NCBI GenBank assembly: GCA_018993265.1 | Contig: JAGKSW010000054.1 | Span: forward strand, 1 to 64,000 | Direction of reading: 5' to 3' | DNA from: Nostoc sp. TH1S01 | GTDB taxonomy: Bacteria; Cyanobacteriota; Cyanobacteriia; Cyanobacteriales; Nostocaceae | DNA length: 64,000 bases | In this document: in pieces, positions 19,310 to 28,155 of the stretch | Position numbering within the stretch: the stretch's first letter is position 1 | Layout of the letters: each line of letters starts with the position of its first letter | Notes under the pieces: generated by a model | Told to the model about the DNA's origin: nothing | Seen by the model: the letters and a program-made list of their open reading frames with translations, nothing else | Database searches by the model: none | Translations under genes and position numbers: made by a program

Positions 19310-21187
19310 ATGACTGTGAAACTACACTGGTTACTAACCGGTACTATTGGAACAATCTTCTTACTATCGTCGCCTGCTTTGGCAGCGAAACTAGAGTCTT
19401 GGCGCTTTGATGCTCAGCAAAATCGCTTAGAGTTTAATACTTTAGGCTCAGTTCAACCCAAAGCGCAACTCATTTTCAATCCCACTCGTCTGGTAATTGA
19501 TTTGCCAGACACAGACTTTGGCAGACCTCAGTTAACCCAACCTGTAGGGGGAGGGGGAGCAGTTCGCTCGATTCGGGTGGGTCAATTTGATCCCCAGACC
19601 GCCAGAATTGTGGTGGAACTAGCTCCTGGTTATACTATTGACCCTCAAGGGGTAAAATTTACACCTGCTACTGGTAGTCGTTGGTTAGTACAATTACCCA
19701 CACCGACCGCAATACCTGTCACATCATCAGCAGATATTTCCCTCCAGCCAGAACCTCAACCTTTAGAACCAACAAATAATTCCAACTTTCCTTCGAGAAA
19801 TATCTACTCTGTAGTCAAGTCTGACCCAGTAACATCAAATAATCCCAGACCACTGGGTAACACTCTCGCCGCAGTTACTCAACTAGAAAGTTTCCGCGTC
19901 ACAGGTGATGGTTTTTTTGTGCGGACTAATGGCGGTAATCCGCAAATTCAGGTAAATCGGAGTTCAGACAAACGCGCTGTTAATATCGATATTGCTGGTG
20001 CTTCCTTATCTACTAGCTTGTCGCAACAAGACTTATCCGTTAATCGCTATGGTGTCAGTCGAATTCAATTTTCTCAGTTACAAACAAGACAACCAACAGC
20101 CCGCATAACATTGTATGTGGATAAAAATAGTCCTGACTGGCGGGCAAGTACTAGCAGTATTGGTGGGTTTGTAATTATACCGAATCGTGTTGTGAGATTG
20201 CCTAGAAATAGTGATGCCAATGTCATTTCTGAGGCTACTGACTCACCCGCTATCATTCAAGCAGTGGAGTTAGCGGAAAATGGCACGCAACTTTTAATTC
20301 GCTCAAACCGACCTGTATCTGCTAGGGGTGGTTGGGATAGATCCTCTGGTTTATTTCGGATTGCGATCGCTAATGCTAAGTTAGCGCCCAGAGTCATCGG
20401 GCCAGCTTTGAATGCTAATAGTCCCATTTTGCGGGTACGTTTGCAACCCCAAGACGATTCAGTCAACATTTTGGTTCAACCAGCTTCTGGAGTCCAAATT
20501 GGAGAAGTCAACCAAATTAGTACTCAGTTGGTGGCTGTACAATTACAACGCACTCGCGCAATTACACCACCAGTAGGTTTACCACCTCTACCTCCAATCA
20601 ATGATCAATTTGGCAAACCTCAACCACCAACACCCCCAGTCCCTAACGGCAAACTGATAGTAGTGATTGACCCTGGACATGGTGGTAAGGATTCTGGCGC
20701 TCCTGGTTTCGGGGGATTATTAGAAAAAGATGTGATTTTACCCATTGGCAAACGAGTAGCCGCAATTCTAGAACGCAATGGTGTACAAGCAGTCCTCACC
20801 AGAGATGCTGACTTTTTTGTTGAACTTCAAGGAAGAGTAGATATTGCTGAACGCGCCAATGCAACTTTATTTGTGAGTATCCATGCTAATTCTGTAGATA
20901 ATCGCCCTGATGTGAATGGCTTAGAAGTATATTACTACGATAGTGGTTATGCTTTAGCTGAAGTAGTTCGTAAAACTATTCTTGAGGATATTGGCACTAT
21001 TAAAGACCGAGGCACACGTAAAGCACGATTTTATGTCTTGCGAAAAAGTTCCATGCCTTCGATTTTAGTAGAAACAGGTTATATGACTGGTCGAGAAGAT
21101 AATCCCCGCTTGGGTTCACCAGAATATCAAAATCGCATGGCAGAAGCGATCGCTCGTGGTATTCTCAAGTACTTACGTCAAAGGTAA
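19310..21187 (+). CDS. amiC: AMIN-domain N-acetylmuramoyl-L-alanine amidase (copy 2)
   Basis: Strongly similar along its length to the 16768 ORF; VIDPGHGGKDSGAPG...SIHANSVD...SILVETGYMTGRED. Confidence 0.93.
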   Translation: MTVKLHWLLTGTIGTIFLLSSPALAAKLESWRFDAQQNRLEFNTLGSVQPKAQLIFNPTRLVIDLPDTDFGRPQLTQPVGGGGAVRSIRVGQFDPQTARIVVELAPGYTIDPQGVKFTPATGSRWLVQLPTPTAIPVTSSADISLQPEPQPLEPTNNSNFPSRNIYSVVKSDPVTSNNPRPLGNTLAAVTQLESFRVTGDGFFVRTNGGNPQIQVNRSSDKRAVNIDIAGASLSTSLSQQDLSVNRYGVSRIQFSQLQTRQPTARITLYVDKNSPDWRASTSSIGGFVIIPNRVVRLPRNSDANVISEATDSPAIIQAVELAENGTQLLIRSNRPVSARGGWDRSSGLFRIAIANAKLAPRVIGPALNANSPILRVRLQPQDDSVNILVQPASGVQIGEVNQISTQLVAVQLQRTRAITPPVGLPPLPPINDQFGKPQPPTPPVPNGKLIVVIDPGHGGKDSGAPGFGGLLEKDVILPIGKRVAAILERNGVQAVLTRDADFFVELQGRVDIAERANATLFVSIHANSVDNRPDVNGLEVYYYDSGYALAEVVRKTILEDIGTIKDRGTRKARFYVLRKSSMPSILVETGYMTGREDNPRLGSPEYQNRMAEAIARGILKYLRQR

Positions 21188-21412
21188 GAATACAGCCAAG
21201 CTCAAAATATAGTACAAGTTGTTAATTAATGAGGTGGTATTTGCAGAAGTTCAGAAGTCAAAATTAATTTATCGAGGTCTTAAACCCACTATTTGTAGAG
21301 AAATCTTTCACTTATTCTGACTTCTGACTCCTGAATTCTATTTGCTCAACTAGTCAGTCCACACATTGTCTGCTAAATTCTGTATTTTAATTGCCAAAAC
21401 CTAAATAAATAT

Positions 21413-22285
21413 TTGCCTGTGTATTCAACTTCCATTTTTGAAGGTCATCTTTACGATTTTTCTGATAAAGAACCTCAACGCGCACCTATCGGTGTGTTTG
21501 ACAGTGGTGTGGGTGGGTTAACGGTACTGCGACAAATCTACCGCCAACTACCAAATGAATCAATTATTTACCTTGGTGATACAGCCAGACTACCTTACGG
21601 TATTCGTTCTCAAGCCGAAATTCTTCAGTTTGTGCGCGAAATTCTCTGTTGGATGCAGCAGCAGAAAGTCAAAATGGTAGTCATGGCTTGTAACACCAGT
21701 TCCGCACTCGCCTTAGAAATTGTCCGTCAAGAATTTAATATTCCAATTTTGGGTGTAATTCTCCCAGGCGCTAAGGCGGCTGTGCAACAAGGTAAGCGCA
21801 TTGGTGTGATTGCGACCCCAGCCACAGCTAAAAGTAATGCTTACAAGCAAGCGATTTTAGAAATTGACCCCGAAGTCCAAGTTTGGCAAGTTGGCTGTCC
21901 AGAGTTTGTCCCGTTAATTGAGCAGAATCGCATCCACGACCCTTATACTACTGAGGTAGCCCGTTCTTATCTAGAGCCTTTGCTTCAGCAAGAAATTGAT
22001 ACTTTAGTCTACGGCTGTACTCATTATCCTCATTTAGCACCAGTACTGCGATCGCTACTTCCTAACTATGTCAAATTAGTTGACCCCGCTGTCCATGTTG
22101 TCGCCGCTTGTTCCCAAGATTTAGAGTTGCTTGGCTTAACTAATACCCATCCGCCATTACCAACTCGTTTCGTTGTTAGCGGTTGTCCCCAACAATTTGC
22201 TCAGTCCGCAGTCCAGTGGCTAGGTCATACTCCAATGGTCGAAGTCGTAGATTTAAATAACACCGTTGTTTCCCAACTTTCATAA
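21413..22285 (+). CDS. murI: Glutamate racemase
   Basis: PIGVFDSGVGGLTVLRQIYRQLPNESIIYLGDTARLPYG, VMACNTSSALAL, YGCTHYPHLAP; TTG or nearby GTG start. Confidence 0.93.
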   Translation: MPVYSTSIFEGHLYDFSDKEPQRAPIGVFDSGVGGLTVLRQIYRQLPNESIIYLGDTARLPYGIRSQAEILQFVREILCWMQQQKVKMVVMACNTSSALALEIVRQEFNIPILGVILPGAKAAVQQGKRIGVIATPATAKSNAYKQAILEIDPEVQVWQVGCPEFVPLIEQNRIHDPYTTEVARSYLEPLLQQEIDTLVYGCTHYPHLAPVLRSLLPNYVKLVDPAVHVVAACSQDLELLGLTNTHPPLPTRFVVSGCPQQFAQSAVQWLGHTPMVEVVDLNNTVVSQLS

Positions 22286-22290
22286 ACCAA

Positions 22291-22340
22291 GATGAAGTAT
22301 GAAGCTTAAGGCATTTCATACTTCATACTTCATAATTCAT
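22291..22340. repeat. GAAGTAT-type STRR copies in inverted orientation, terminator-like, between murI and a convergent small ORF
   Basis: gatgaagtatgaagcttaaggcatttcatacttcatacttcataattcat. Confidence 0.75.
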
Positions 22341-22582
22341 GTGACTATTGACTCTTGACTATTCACCACCTCAGTTACCTGTGATGTTACAGAAACTTCC
22401 TGTTGATGTTTCTCATTATTTGTGAATCGAGAATTCTGACCAACAGATTTTTGACCACTGCGCTTTGCTAGTGCTAATAATAGATAAACAGTGAATAAAT
22501 ACCCAGCAGCTAAAATAAAAATCATCATAGGCATATTAGCGTAAATCATTGTTCTACCAACTTTTTTCCAGAAAAATATCAA
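22337..22582 (-). CDS. Small hypothetical membrane protein
   Basis: MIYANMPMMIFILAAGYLFTVYLLLALAKRSG single TM segment. Confidence 0.5.
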   Translation of the reverse strand: MIFFWKKVGRTMIYANMPMMIFILAAGYLFTVYLLLALAKRSGQKSVGQNSRFTNNEKHQQEVSVTSQVTEVVNSQESIVT

Positions 22583-22810
22583 ATTTCATACCATACGTAG
22601 AACTTCAACCATGCAAGATAATTCTTCATGGCCGTAGTTTGCTATGCTAAATTTGCCGTAGAGTTATGATGCTCTTCGGTCAACCAATGTCACTATTTAA
22701 TTGAAGTTATTTGCAGACAATACATACCACAACAGTTAATTTGCCAAATGGCACAATCAACTGCGCTCCTCAGCAGTTTACTTAGTCTGCATTATTTTTT
22801 TTCATGCCTC

Positions 22811-22850
22811 TGTGGTAGGATATACCACGACTTTCAGCGCAAGCTGAAAG
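22811..22850. other. Two consecutive hairpins, the second with a GNRA-type (GCAA) tetraloop
   Basis: GTGGTA-ggata-TACCAC then CTTTCAGC-GCAA-GCTGAAAG (8-bp perfect stem). Confidence 0.45.
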
Positions 22851-23933
22851 CCGAAAGCGAACTCCTGTAAGAATACCGCCTAACTCCATCCCAAGAAGTT
22901 TATCTGCCACTACAAAATCTCAAGAAATAACTTTCTTAGTTTTATGCTGTGGGCAATTAGTTATTCTGGATTCAAAACAACATCAAGGTAACATCACTGA
23001 AAGTGCTTTACCTTAAGGTTGTCAATACCTGAAAAATTTAAAATCCCTACATTTTAGCGTAACACAACGAACCTGACTTTTTAGCCCATCTTGAAGCTAA
23101 ATTTTGAATTTTTTAGCAAGCTAAATTCACAGATGAAACAAATTTTTCTTTGATTAAAAATATTGTTTTTGTCTCATTTGAGCATAAGTCACAGGAAGTT
23201 CTTATTTGGCTCATGTACTTATTATTACTTATTAGAAGTAATTTTAAATATGAATTTATAGTAAAAATCAAAGATATTCTGATCAAATCATGCTTGCTGA
23301 ACTAAAAAGCTAAATCATCCGATTTTATTATACTTGTATATATACTTAGGTACTGAAAAAACTAGAAAATTCCTCGTCGATAAAGCACAAACTACTCATA
23401 CGGAATCATCTCTAGATCAACCATTGATAGGAATTTATGATAATCGGACAGTTAGTTGTCATATTTCTTTGAATTAAAGCGAGTGCTGTTCAGTCCTTGT
23501 TCCAGACTCGGTGAAGCTCATTCACAAAATTGGTTATAACTAACTCCAAAGACGAAAAATCAAGGGTTTTGGATATATACACCCCAAAGAGGAAGTCAAA
23601 AGTTAGGGAATTTTTGACTTTTAACTTGATTTTGCCTTTACACCCATTCTCAACAGACAATCTTTGTGCGTAAGTCCTGGATGTTATCACCACCTTGGCT
23701 ATGCTGTAATTCTCAGATTTCTTCCTGAACTAAAAAAATTTTTTCATCAAGTTTAAGACTGCTAAAACCACCTGTTCGCCTTGACAGTAGGGGAATAGCA
23801 GTTATTTTCCTTAGTCAAAAAACAGCCAGAAAGCAAGTATTCTCTCAGCAAAACTTTGCGCTGGCACTGGGTTATCTTAAAATGAGTATAGGATATGTAA
23901 ACTTTCGTAACCTAAGCCAGAGTCCGGCCATCC

Positions 23934-24905
23934 ATGACCCCAGCTACCTCCCTGTTTACCCCTGTGGAAGCAGATTTGCAAATACTAGCCGATAACCTTA
24001 AGCAGCTAGTTGGCAATCGCCACCCCATTCTTTTTGCAGCCGCCGAACATTTATTCGGAGCTGGGGGAAAGCGCATCCGACCAGCGATCGTCCTGCTGAT
24101 ATCGCGGGCGACAATGTTAGAAGAAGACATCACCCAGCGTCACCGCCGCCTAGCCGAAATCACAGAAATGATTCATACGGCCAGCTTAGTGCATGACGAT
24201 GTGGTCGATGAGTCACAGATGCGCCGTGGCGTAGCGACTGTTCACAGCTTGTTTGGCAATCGCATTGCTGTTCTCGCAGGAGACTTTCTCTTTGCTCAAT
24301 CATCTTGGTATTTGGCAAACCTAGATAATTTAGAGGTCGTCAAACTGCTTTCAGAAGTAATTATGGATTTGGCTACTGGAGAAATTCAGCAAGGCATGAA
24401 CCGCTTTGATAGTAGCTTGGCAATTGAAACTTATCTACAAAAGAGCTATTACAAAACTGCCTCATTAATTGCTAACAGTGCCAAAGCCGCAGGGTTACTA
24501 AGTGAAGTTTCCCAAGAAACAGCCCAGCATTTATATAGCTACGGGCGGAATCTAGGTTTAGCGTTTCAGATTGTGGATGACATCTTAGATTTCACCAGTA
24601 CTACAGATACTCTAGGTAAACCAGCAGGTTCTGACCTGAAAAGTGGTAATTTGACCGCACCTGTTTTATTTGCACTAGAGGAAAAACCATATTTAGAAGT
24701 GCTGATTGAACGCCAGTTTGCCCAAGCAGAAGATTTAGAGCAAGCATTGGCATTAATTCAAGATAGTCGAGGCATACAGCAAGCACGGGAATTAGCCGCC
24801 CATCATGCCAAGTTAGCGGCTGAAGACATTGCGATTTTGCCACCGTCAGAATCGCGCCAAGCCTTAATTGACATAACTGAATATGTGTTGAGTCGGCTTT
24901 ATTAA
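23934..24905 (+). CDS. sds: Solanesyl/polyprenyl diphosphate synthase
   Basis: GGKRIRPAIVLL, LVHDDVVDESQMRRG, FQIVDDILDFTSTTDTLGKPAGSDLKSGNLTAPVLFAL. Confidence 0.92.
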   Translation: MTPATSLFTPVEADLQILADNLKQLVGNRHPILFAAAEHLFGAGGKRIRPAIVLLISRATMLEEDITQRHRRLAEITEMIHTASLVHDDVVDESQMRRGVATVHSLFGNRIAVLAGDFLFAQSSWYLANLDNLEVVKLLSEVIMDLATGEIQQGMNRFDSSLAIETYLQKSYYKTASLIANSAKAAGLLSEVSQETAQHLYSYGRNLGLAFQIVDDILDFTSTTDTLGKPAGSDLKSGNLTAPVLFALEEKPYLEVLIERQFAQAEDLEQALALIQDSRGIQQARELAAHHAKLAAEDIAILPPSESRQALIDITEYVLSRLY

Positions 24906-24930
24906 AAATTTTTGATTGTAAAGTTTGAAT

Positions 24931-24991
24931 GTTGGAGTTGGGAGTTAAAAAATTGGATTGTATCCAAAAACTCTCAGCTCCAACTTTTTTT
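24931..24991. terminator. Bidirectional terminator-like hairpin between convergent genes
   Basis: GTTGGAGTTGGGAGTT ... AACTCTCAGCTCCAAC followed by T run; arms pair with only two G-U type mismatches. Confidence 0.65.
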
Positions 24992-25472
24992 AGGCAATAT
25001 CAGGTGGTATTTGCCTTGATGATTTCTTTGGTTTCAGGCTTTGTTTTAGCTGTTTTTGAATGATTTTTTCCAACTGAGAACGCTGCACTTCAAAAGCATG
25101 ATCTAATGTACCCGGTGTTTCTAAAAAAACTATGCTATCTACGGGTGCTAACGCTATTAATTGGAACAAAATATGGGTGACAGCAATGGGTGTGGCCACC
25201 ACTTGAGGGTCTCGCCCAGCAGATGAAATTAGGGAAACATCCTGTATGGTAGAAAAAGCGTAAATCACCTGCTTCTCCAATCCTGGATTTGCACGGTGGC
25301 TCAATGTAGTTAAGACCCAGCTTCCCTCCTTTTGGAGAATATAGTACTGGGAGTGGCGTAATTGTTGAGCGATCGCGCGAAAAGCAGGAGCAATTGCTGC
25401 AACAAGATGTGGTGAAATACCATCGCGGGGTGCATTGTCGATCAGCAATTGAATTTGTGTTTCTAAATCCAT
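24990..25472 (-). CDS. Hypothetical protein (conserved-looking)
   Basis: MDLETQIQLLIDNAPRDGISPHLVAAIAPAFRAIAQQLRHSQYYILQKEGSWVLTTL; full-length ORF, no named family. Confidence 0.65.
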   Translation of the reverse strand: MDLETQIQLLIDNAPRDGISPHLVAAIAPAFRAIAQQLRHSQYYILQKEGSWVLTTLSHRANPGLEKQVIYAFSTIQDVSLISSAGRDPQVVATPIAVTHILFQLIALAPVDSIVFLETPGTLDHAFEVQRSQLEKIIQKQLKQSLKPKKSSRQIPPDIA

Positions 25473-25678
25473 AATGACTTGTCAACGGCTTTTGGGTAAT
25501 GGCAATCACAGCAGGTTAAAGTGTGAACAATTCCCGCCAAATTGGGAATAATAAAATCAGCCATATCCTTAATGCAGGATAGACCTGCGTTTAGCTTATA
25601 CGCAAAACACACAAAGCCAATACCTACAGTCGTACAGGTTGTTTCTATGTATGTTAGGGTCTTTTAAACACCGAGACT

Positions 25679-26884
25679 ATGAATTCAGCCGCAACCGCAA
25701 CTATTCCAACCGCAACTTTTCTGGGAGAACATACTATCGGCGTGGAGGTGATATTTCAACTCCTTTACAAGGAGTTTCGGCAATCAACCAAAGCCTCAGA
25801 ACAGAATTGCCATGATGTGGCAACACGCATTACTACCGAAGTATACCGAATTTGCAGCGAAAGTAAACGCATCCAAGCTTCCGGTGCAGTAGAAAACTCA
25901 GCCATGACCCTTGCAAGACATCGGCTGCAACAATGTCTGAGGTACTATCAGTTGGGTTCTAATAGAGGCAGAGTTGAATTACACAGTACGCTGAGTGCCA
26001 TTATTTATCGTTACATTAATCCTCCCCAGCGGCAATTGAGCTATCAAGGGCGGCTGACTATCATAGAAGATTTTCTACAAAGTTTTTATTTAGAAGCGTT
26101 AAATGCTTTCCGACGAGAGAATCAACTCGGTACTACCTATCGTCCCCAAACTCTCTTGGAATTAGCAGAATACATGGCCTTTACCGAACGCTATGGTAAA
26201 CGGCGTATTCCTTTACCAGGTCGTCAGCAACAACTAATTATTCTGCGGGCGCAGACTTTCTCTCAACAACAACCTCCCGAAACCAGTGTTGATATCGAAC
26301 AAGCGGCGGAAGGTAGTTCTAGTGATGGTGATGGTTCTTGGGAAGAACCCGCAGTGCAGCAATTACGTTCTACAATGGCCACACAACCAGAACCAGAACC
26401 AGAAGAAGATACTTTGCGTTCGGTTGTGATTACCGAGTTAATGAGTTATTTGGAGGAGAAACAACAATCTGACTGTGCTGATTATTTCTCTCTGCGGCTT
26501 AAAGATTTATCCACACAAGAAATTGAGGCAATTTTAAATCTCACTCCTCGTCAGAGAGATTACTTACAACAACGCTTCAAGTATCATTTAATCAGGTTCG
26601 CTTTATTACATCGCTGGGAACTAGTACACGAATGGTTGGAAGCTTCTTTACAAACAAATTTAGGGCTAACTCCCCAGCAATGGGAAGCCTACACCTCTGG
26701 ACTAGACGAGAAACAGCGGTCTTTACTCGACTTAAAACAGCAAGGACAACCTGATGAGAAAATAGCTAAAACTCTTGGGTTATCAATGGCACAACTGCAA
26801 AAACGCTGGTTTAAGGTTCTGGAACAAGCTTGGGAAATTCGTAACTCATTAGTGTCCGGATCAGGTGCATCTACTCATGAATAG
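25679..26884 (+). CDS. hetZ: Heterocyst differentiation regulator HetZ
   Basis: FLGEHTIGVEVIFQLLYKEFRQSTKASEQNCHDVATRITTEVYRICSESKRIQASG...; recognised as HetZ, ~401 aa, overlapping a patU-like ORF. Confidence 0.85.
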   Translation: MNSAATATIPTATFLGEHTIGVEVIFQLLYKEFRQSTKASEQNCHDVATRITTEVYRICSESKRIQASGAVENSAMTLARHRLQQCLRYYQLGSNRGRVELHSTLSAIIYRYINPPQRQLSYQGRLTIIEDFLQSFYLEALNAFRRENQLGTTYRPQTLLELAEYMAFTERYGKRRIPLPGRQQQLIILRAQTFSQQQPPETSVDIEQAAEGSSSDGDGSWEEPAVQQLRSTMATQPEPEPEEDTLRSVVITELMSYLEEKQQSDCADYFSLRLKDLSTQEIEAILNLTPRQRDYLQQRFKYHLIRFALLHRWELVHEWLEASLQTNLGLTPQQWEAYTSGLDEKQRSLLDLKQQGQPDEKIAKTLGLSMAQLQKRWFKVLEQAWEIRNSLVSGSGASTHE

Positions 26885-27857
26885 TGACTCAGAATCCTTA
26901 AAAAACCAATTACTCACTTGGTTGTTGGCAGATAATGTCAACACCAGTGAAGCTAACTTGGTCGAGTTTAAGGAAGTTGACGGGGTGGAAAACTCTCTCC
27001 AACAATCAGCCACTTTCGCCAGTGGCGATCCACAGTTGGGAGGGATACCCCAAACCTTTAAACTGGGAGACATTCCTACTGTGCAAGACCGTTTCCAAGC
27101 CGTACTCAAGCGTCGGTTACAAACCGAAATCGAAAACCAGCCACCTTTGTTTCCTTGGGAAACACAAATAATGGAATATCCTGAGCGTTTGGAAGAGCGA
27201 TCGCTCAGTTTAGTTCCTGTTTGGGGCTGGAAGGCACAACAATCTAAGCTGAATCTGCCAATTACTTTGCCAGAAACAGTTTTCCGCGAATTACTAGAAA
27301 AGTGCCAAACACTGTTAACTGCTTCACTGCCTTTGGGGGCTAAATTAGTTCAGGCAGTGGAAAGCTTCTTCCCACAAGAATCTCATGCGCTCAATGATAT
27401 CGCTGGTTTAGTACTGAGAAGTACTTATCGGTCTGCGGATGTTCTCGATCAAAAACTCAACATCGAGAGCGATTACCCAGATTTACAACCACGTCAACAA
27501 ATGGCATTGTCTTTAATGGCTGCCAAACAACTGCTAGAAAATTTAAGTCTACCAGTGACACCAAACAGTCCAGTTGTAGAAAGACAATGGTTTACAAGTG
27601 AAGGTCTGTTGACTTTGCGGGTAGAATATCAATCTCGTGGCAAACAAACTCAGTTAAAAGTAGAGGCTGATTTACCCACTAAAGGGATTGTGACATTGCG
27701 GGCAGATGGTACTTTGGCAATGGCTCAGTCTTCAAGTGCGGGCTGCTTGAATGTCGAGCTATCATGTCAGGAATTTAACCCGACTTATACATTAGAAGTT
27801 GAGTTCCCTGAAATAGACCAACAGCCTTTGTTGTTCGTGATTAATCCTACAATCTAG
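26877..27857 (+). CDS. patU: PatU-like protein (single uninterrupted ORF overlapping the hetZ 3' end)
   Basis: Position directly after hetZ (ATG 26877 inside the hetZ end, hetZ stop 26882-26884); MNSDSESLKNQLLTWLLADNVNTSEANLVEFKEVDGVENSL... Confidence 0.75.
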   Translation: MNSDSESLKNQLLTWLLADNVNTSEANLVEFKEVDGVENSLQQSATFASGDPQLGGIPQTFKLGDIPTVQDRFQAVLKRRLQTEIENQPPLFPWETQIMEYPERLEERSLSLVPVWGWKAQQSKLNLPITLPETVFRELLEKCQTLLTASLPLGAKLVQAVESFFPQESHALNDIAGLVLRSTYRSADVLDQKLNIESDYPDLQPRQQMALSLMAAKQLLENLSLPVTPNSPVVERQWFTSEGLLTLRVEYQSRGKQTQLKVEADLPTKGIVTLRADGTLAMAQSSSAGCLNVELSCQEFNPTYTLEVEFPEIDQQPLLFVINPTI

Positions 27858-28155
27858 TCCAGGTCAAAGAACGCTCAGTAATTAAGAAAATTATTGTGGT
27901 TTTGGAGCTTATCTTTTTTAATCAGCGATCATTAGGGCTTCTACGTTTTTCCAACGATCATTAGGGCAAAAGATATTAGACTCCCAAAGGCTGCTTCGGG
28001 GAGTTACTGTTATCTGAAAAAGAATTTCGGCAAATTATAAGCTACAACTAGGTAGATAGTTTAACCTTGCCAATTTGAAATTTGTAATTTTAAATTGGAT
28101 CAATGAACTGTCCAAAATCAAAATTTTTTTGACTGCATCTACACTGACCTTTTAA

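Noticed and set aside
23490-23693. 67-aa minus ORF in the large intergenic region
   Set aside because: No RBS or recognisable family; composition like random AT-rich DNA
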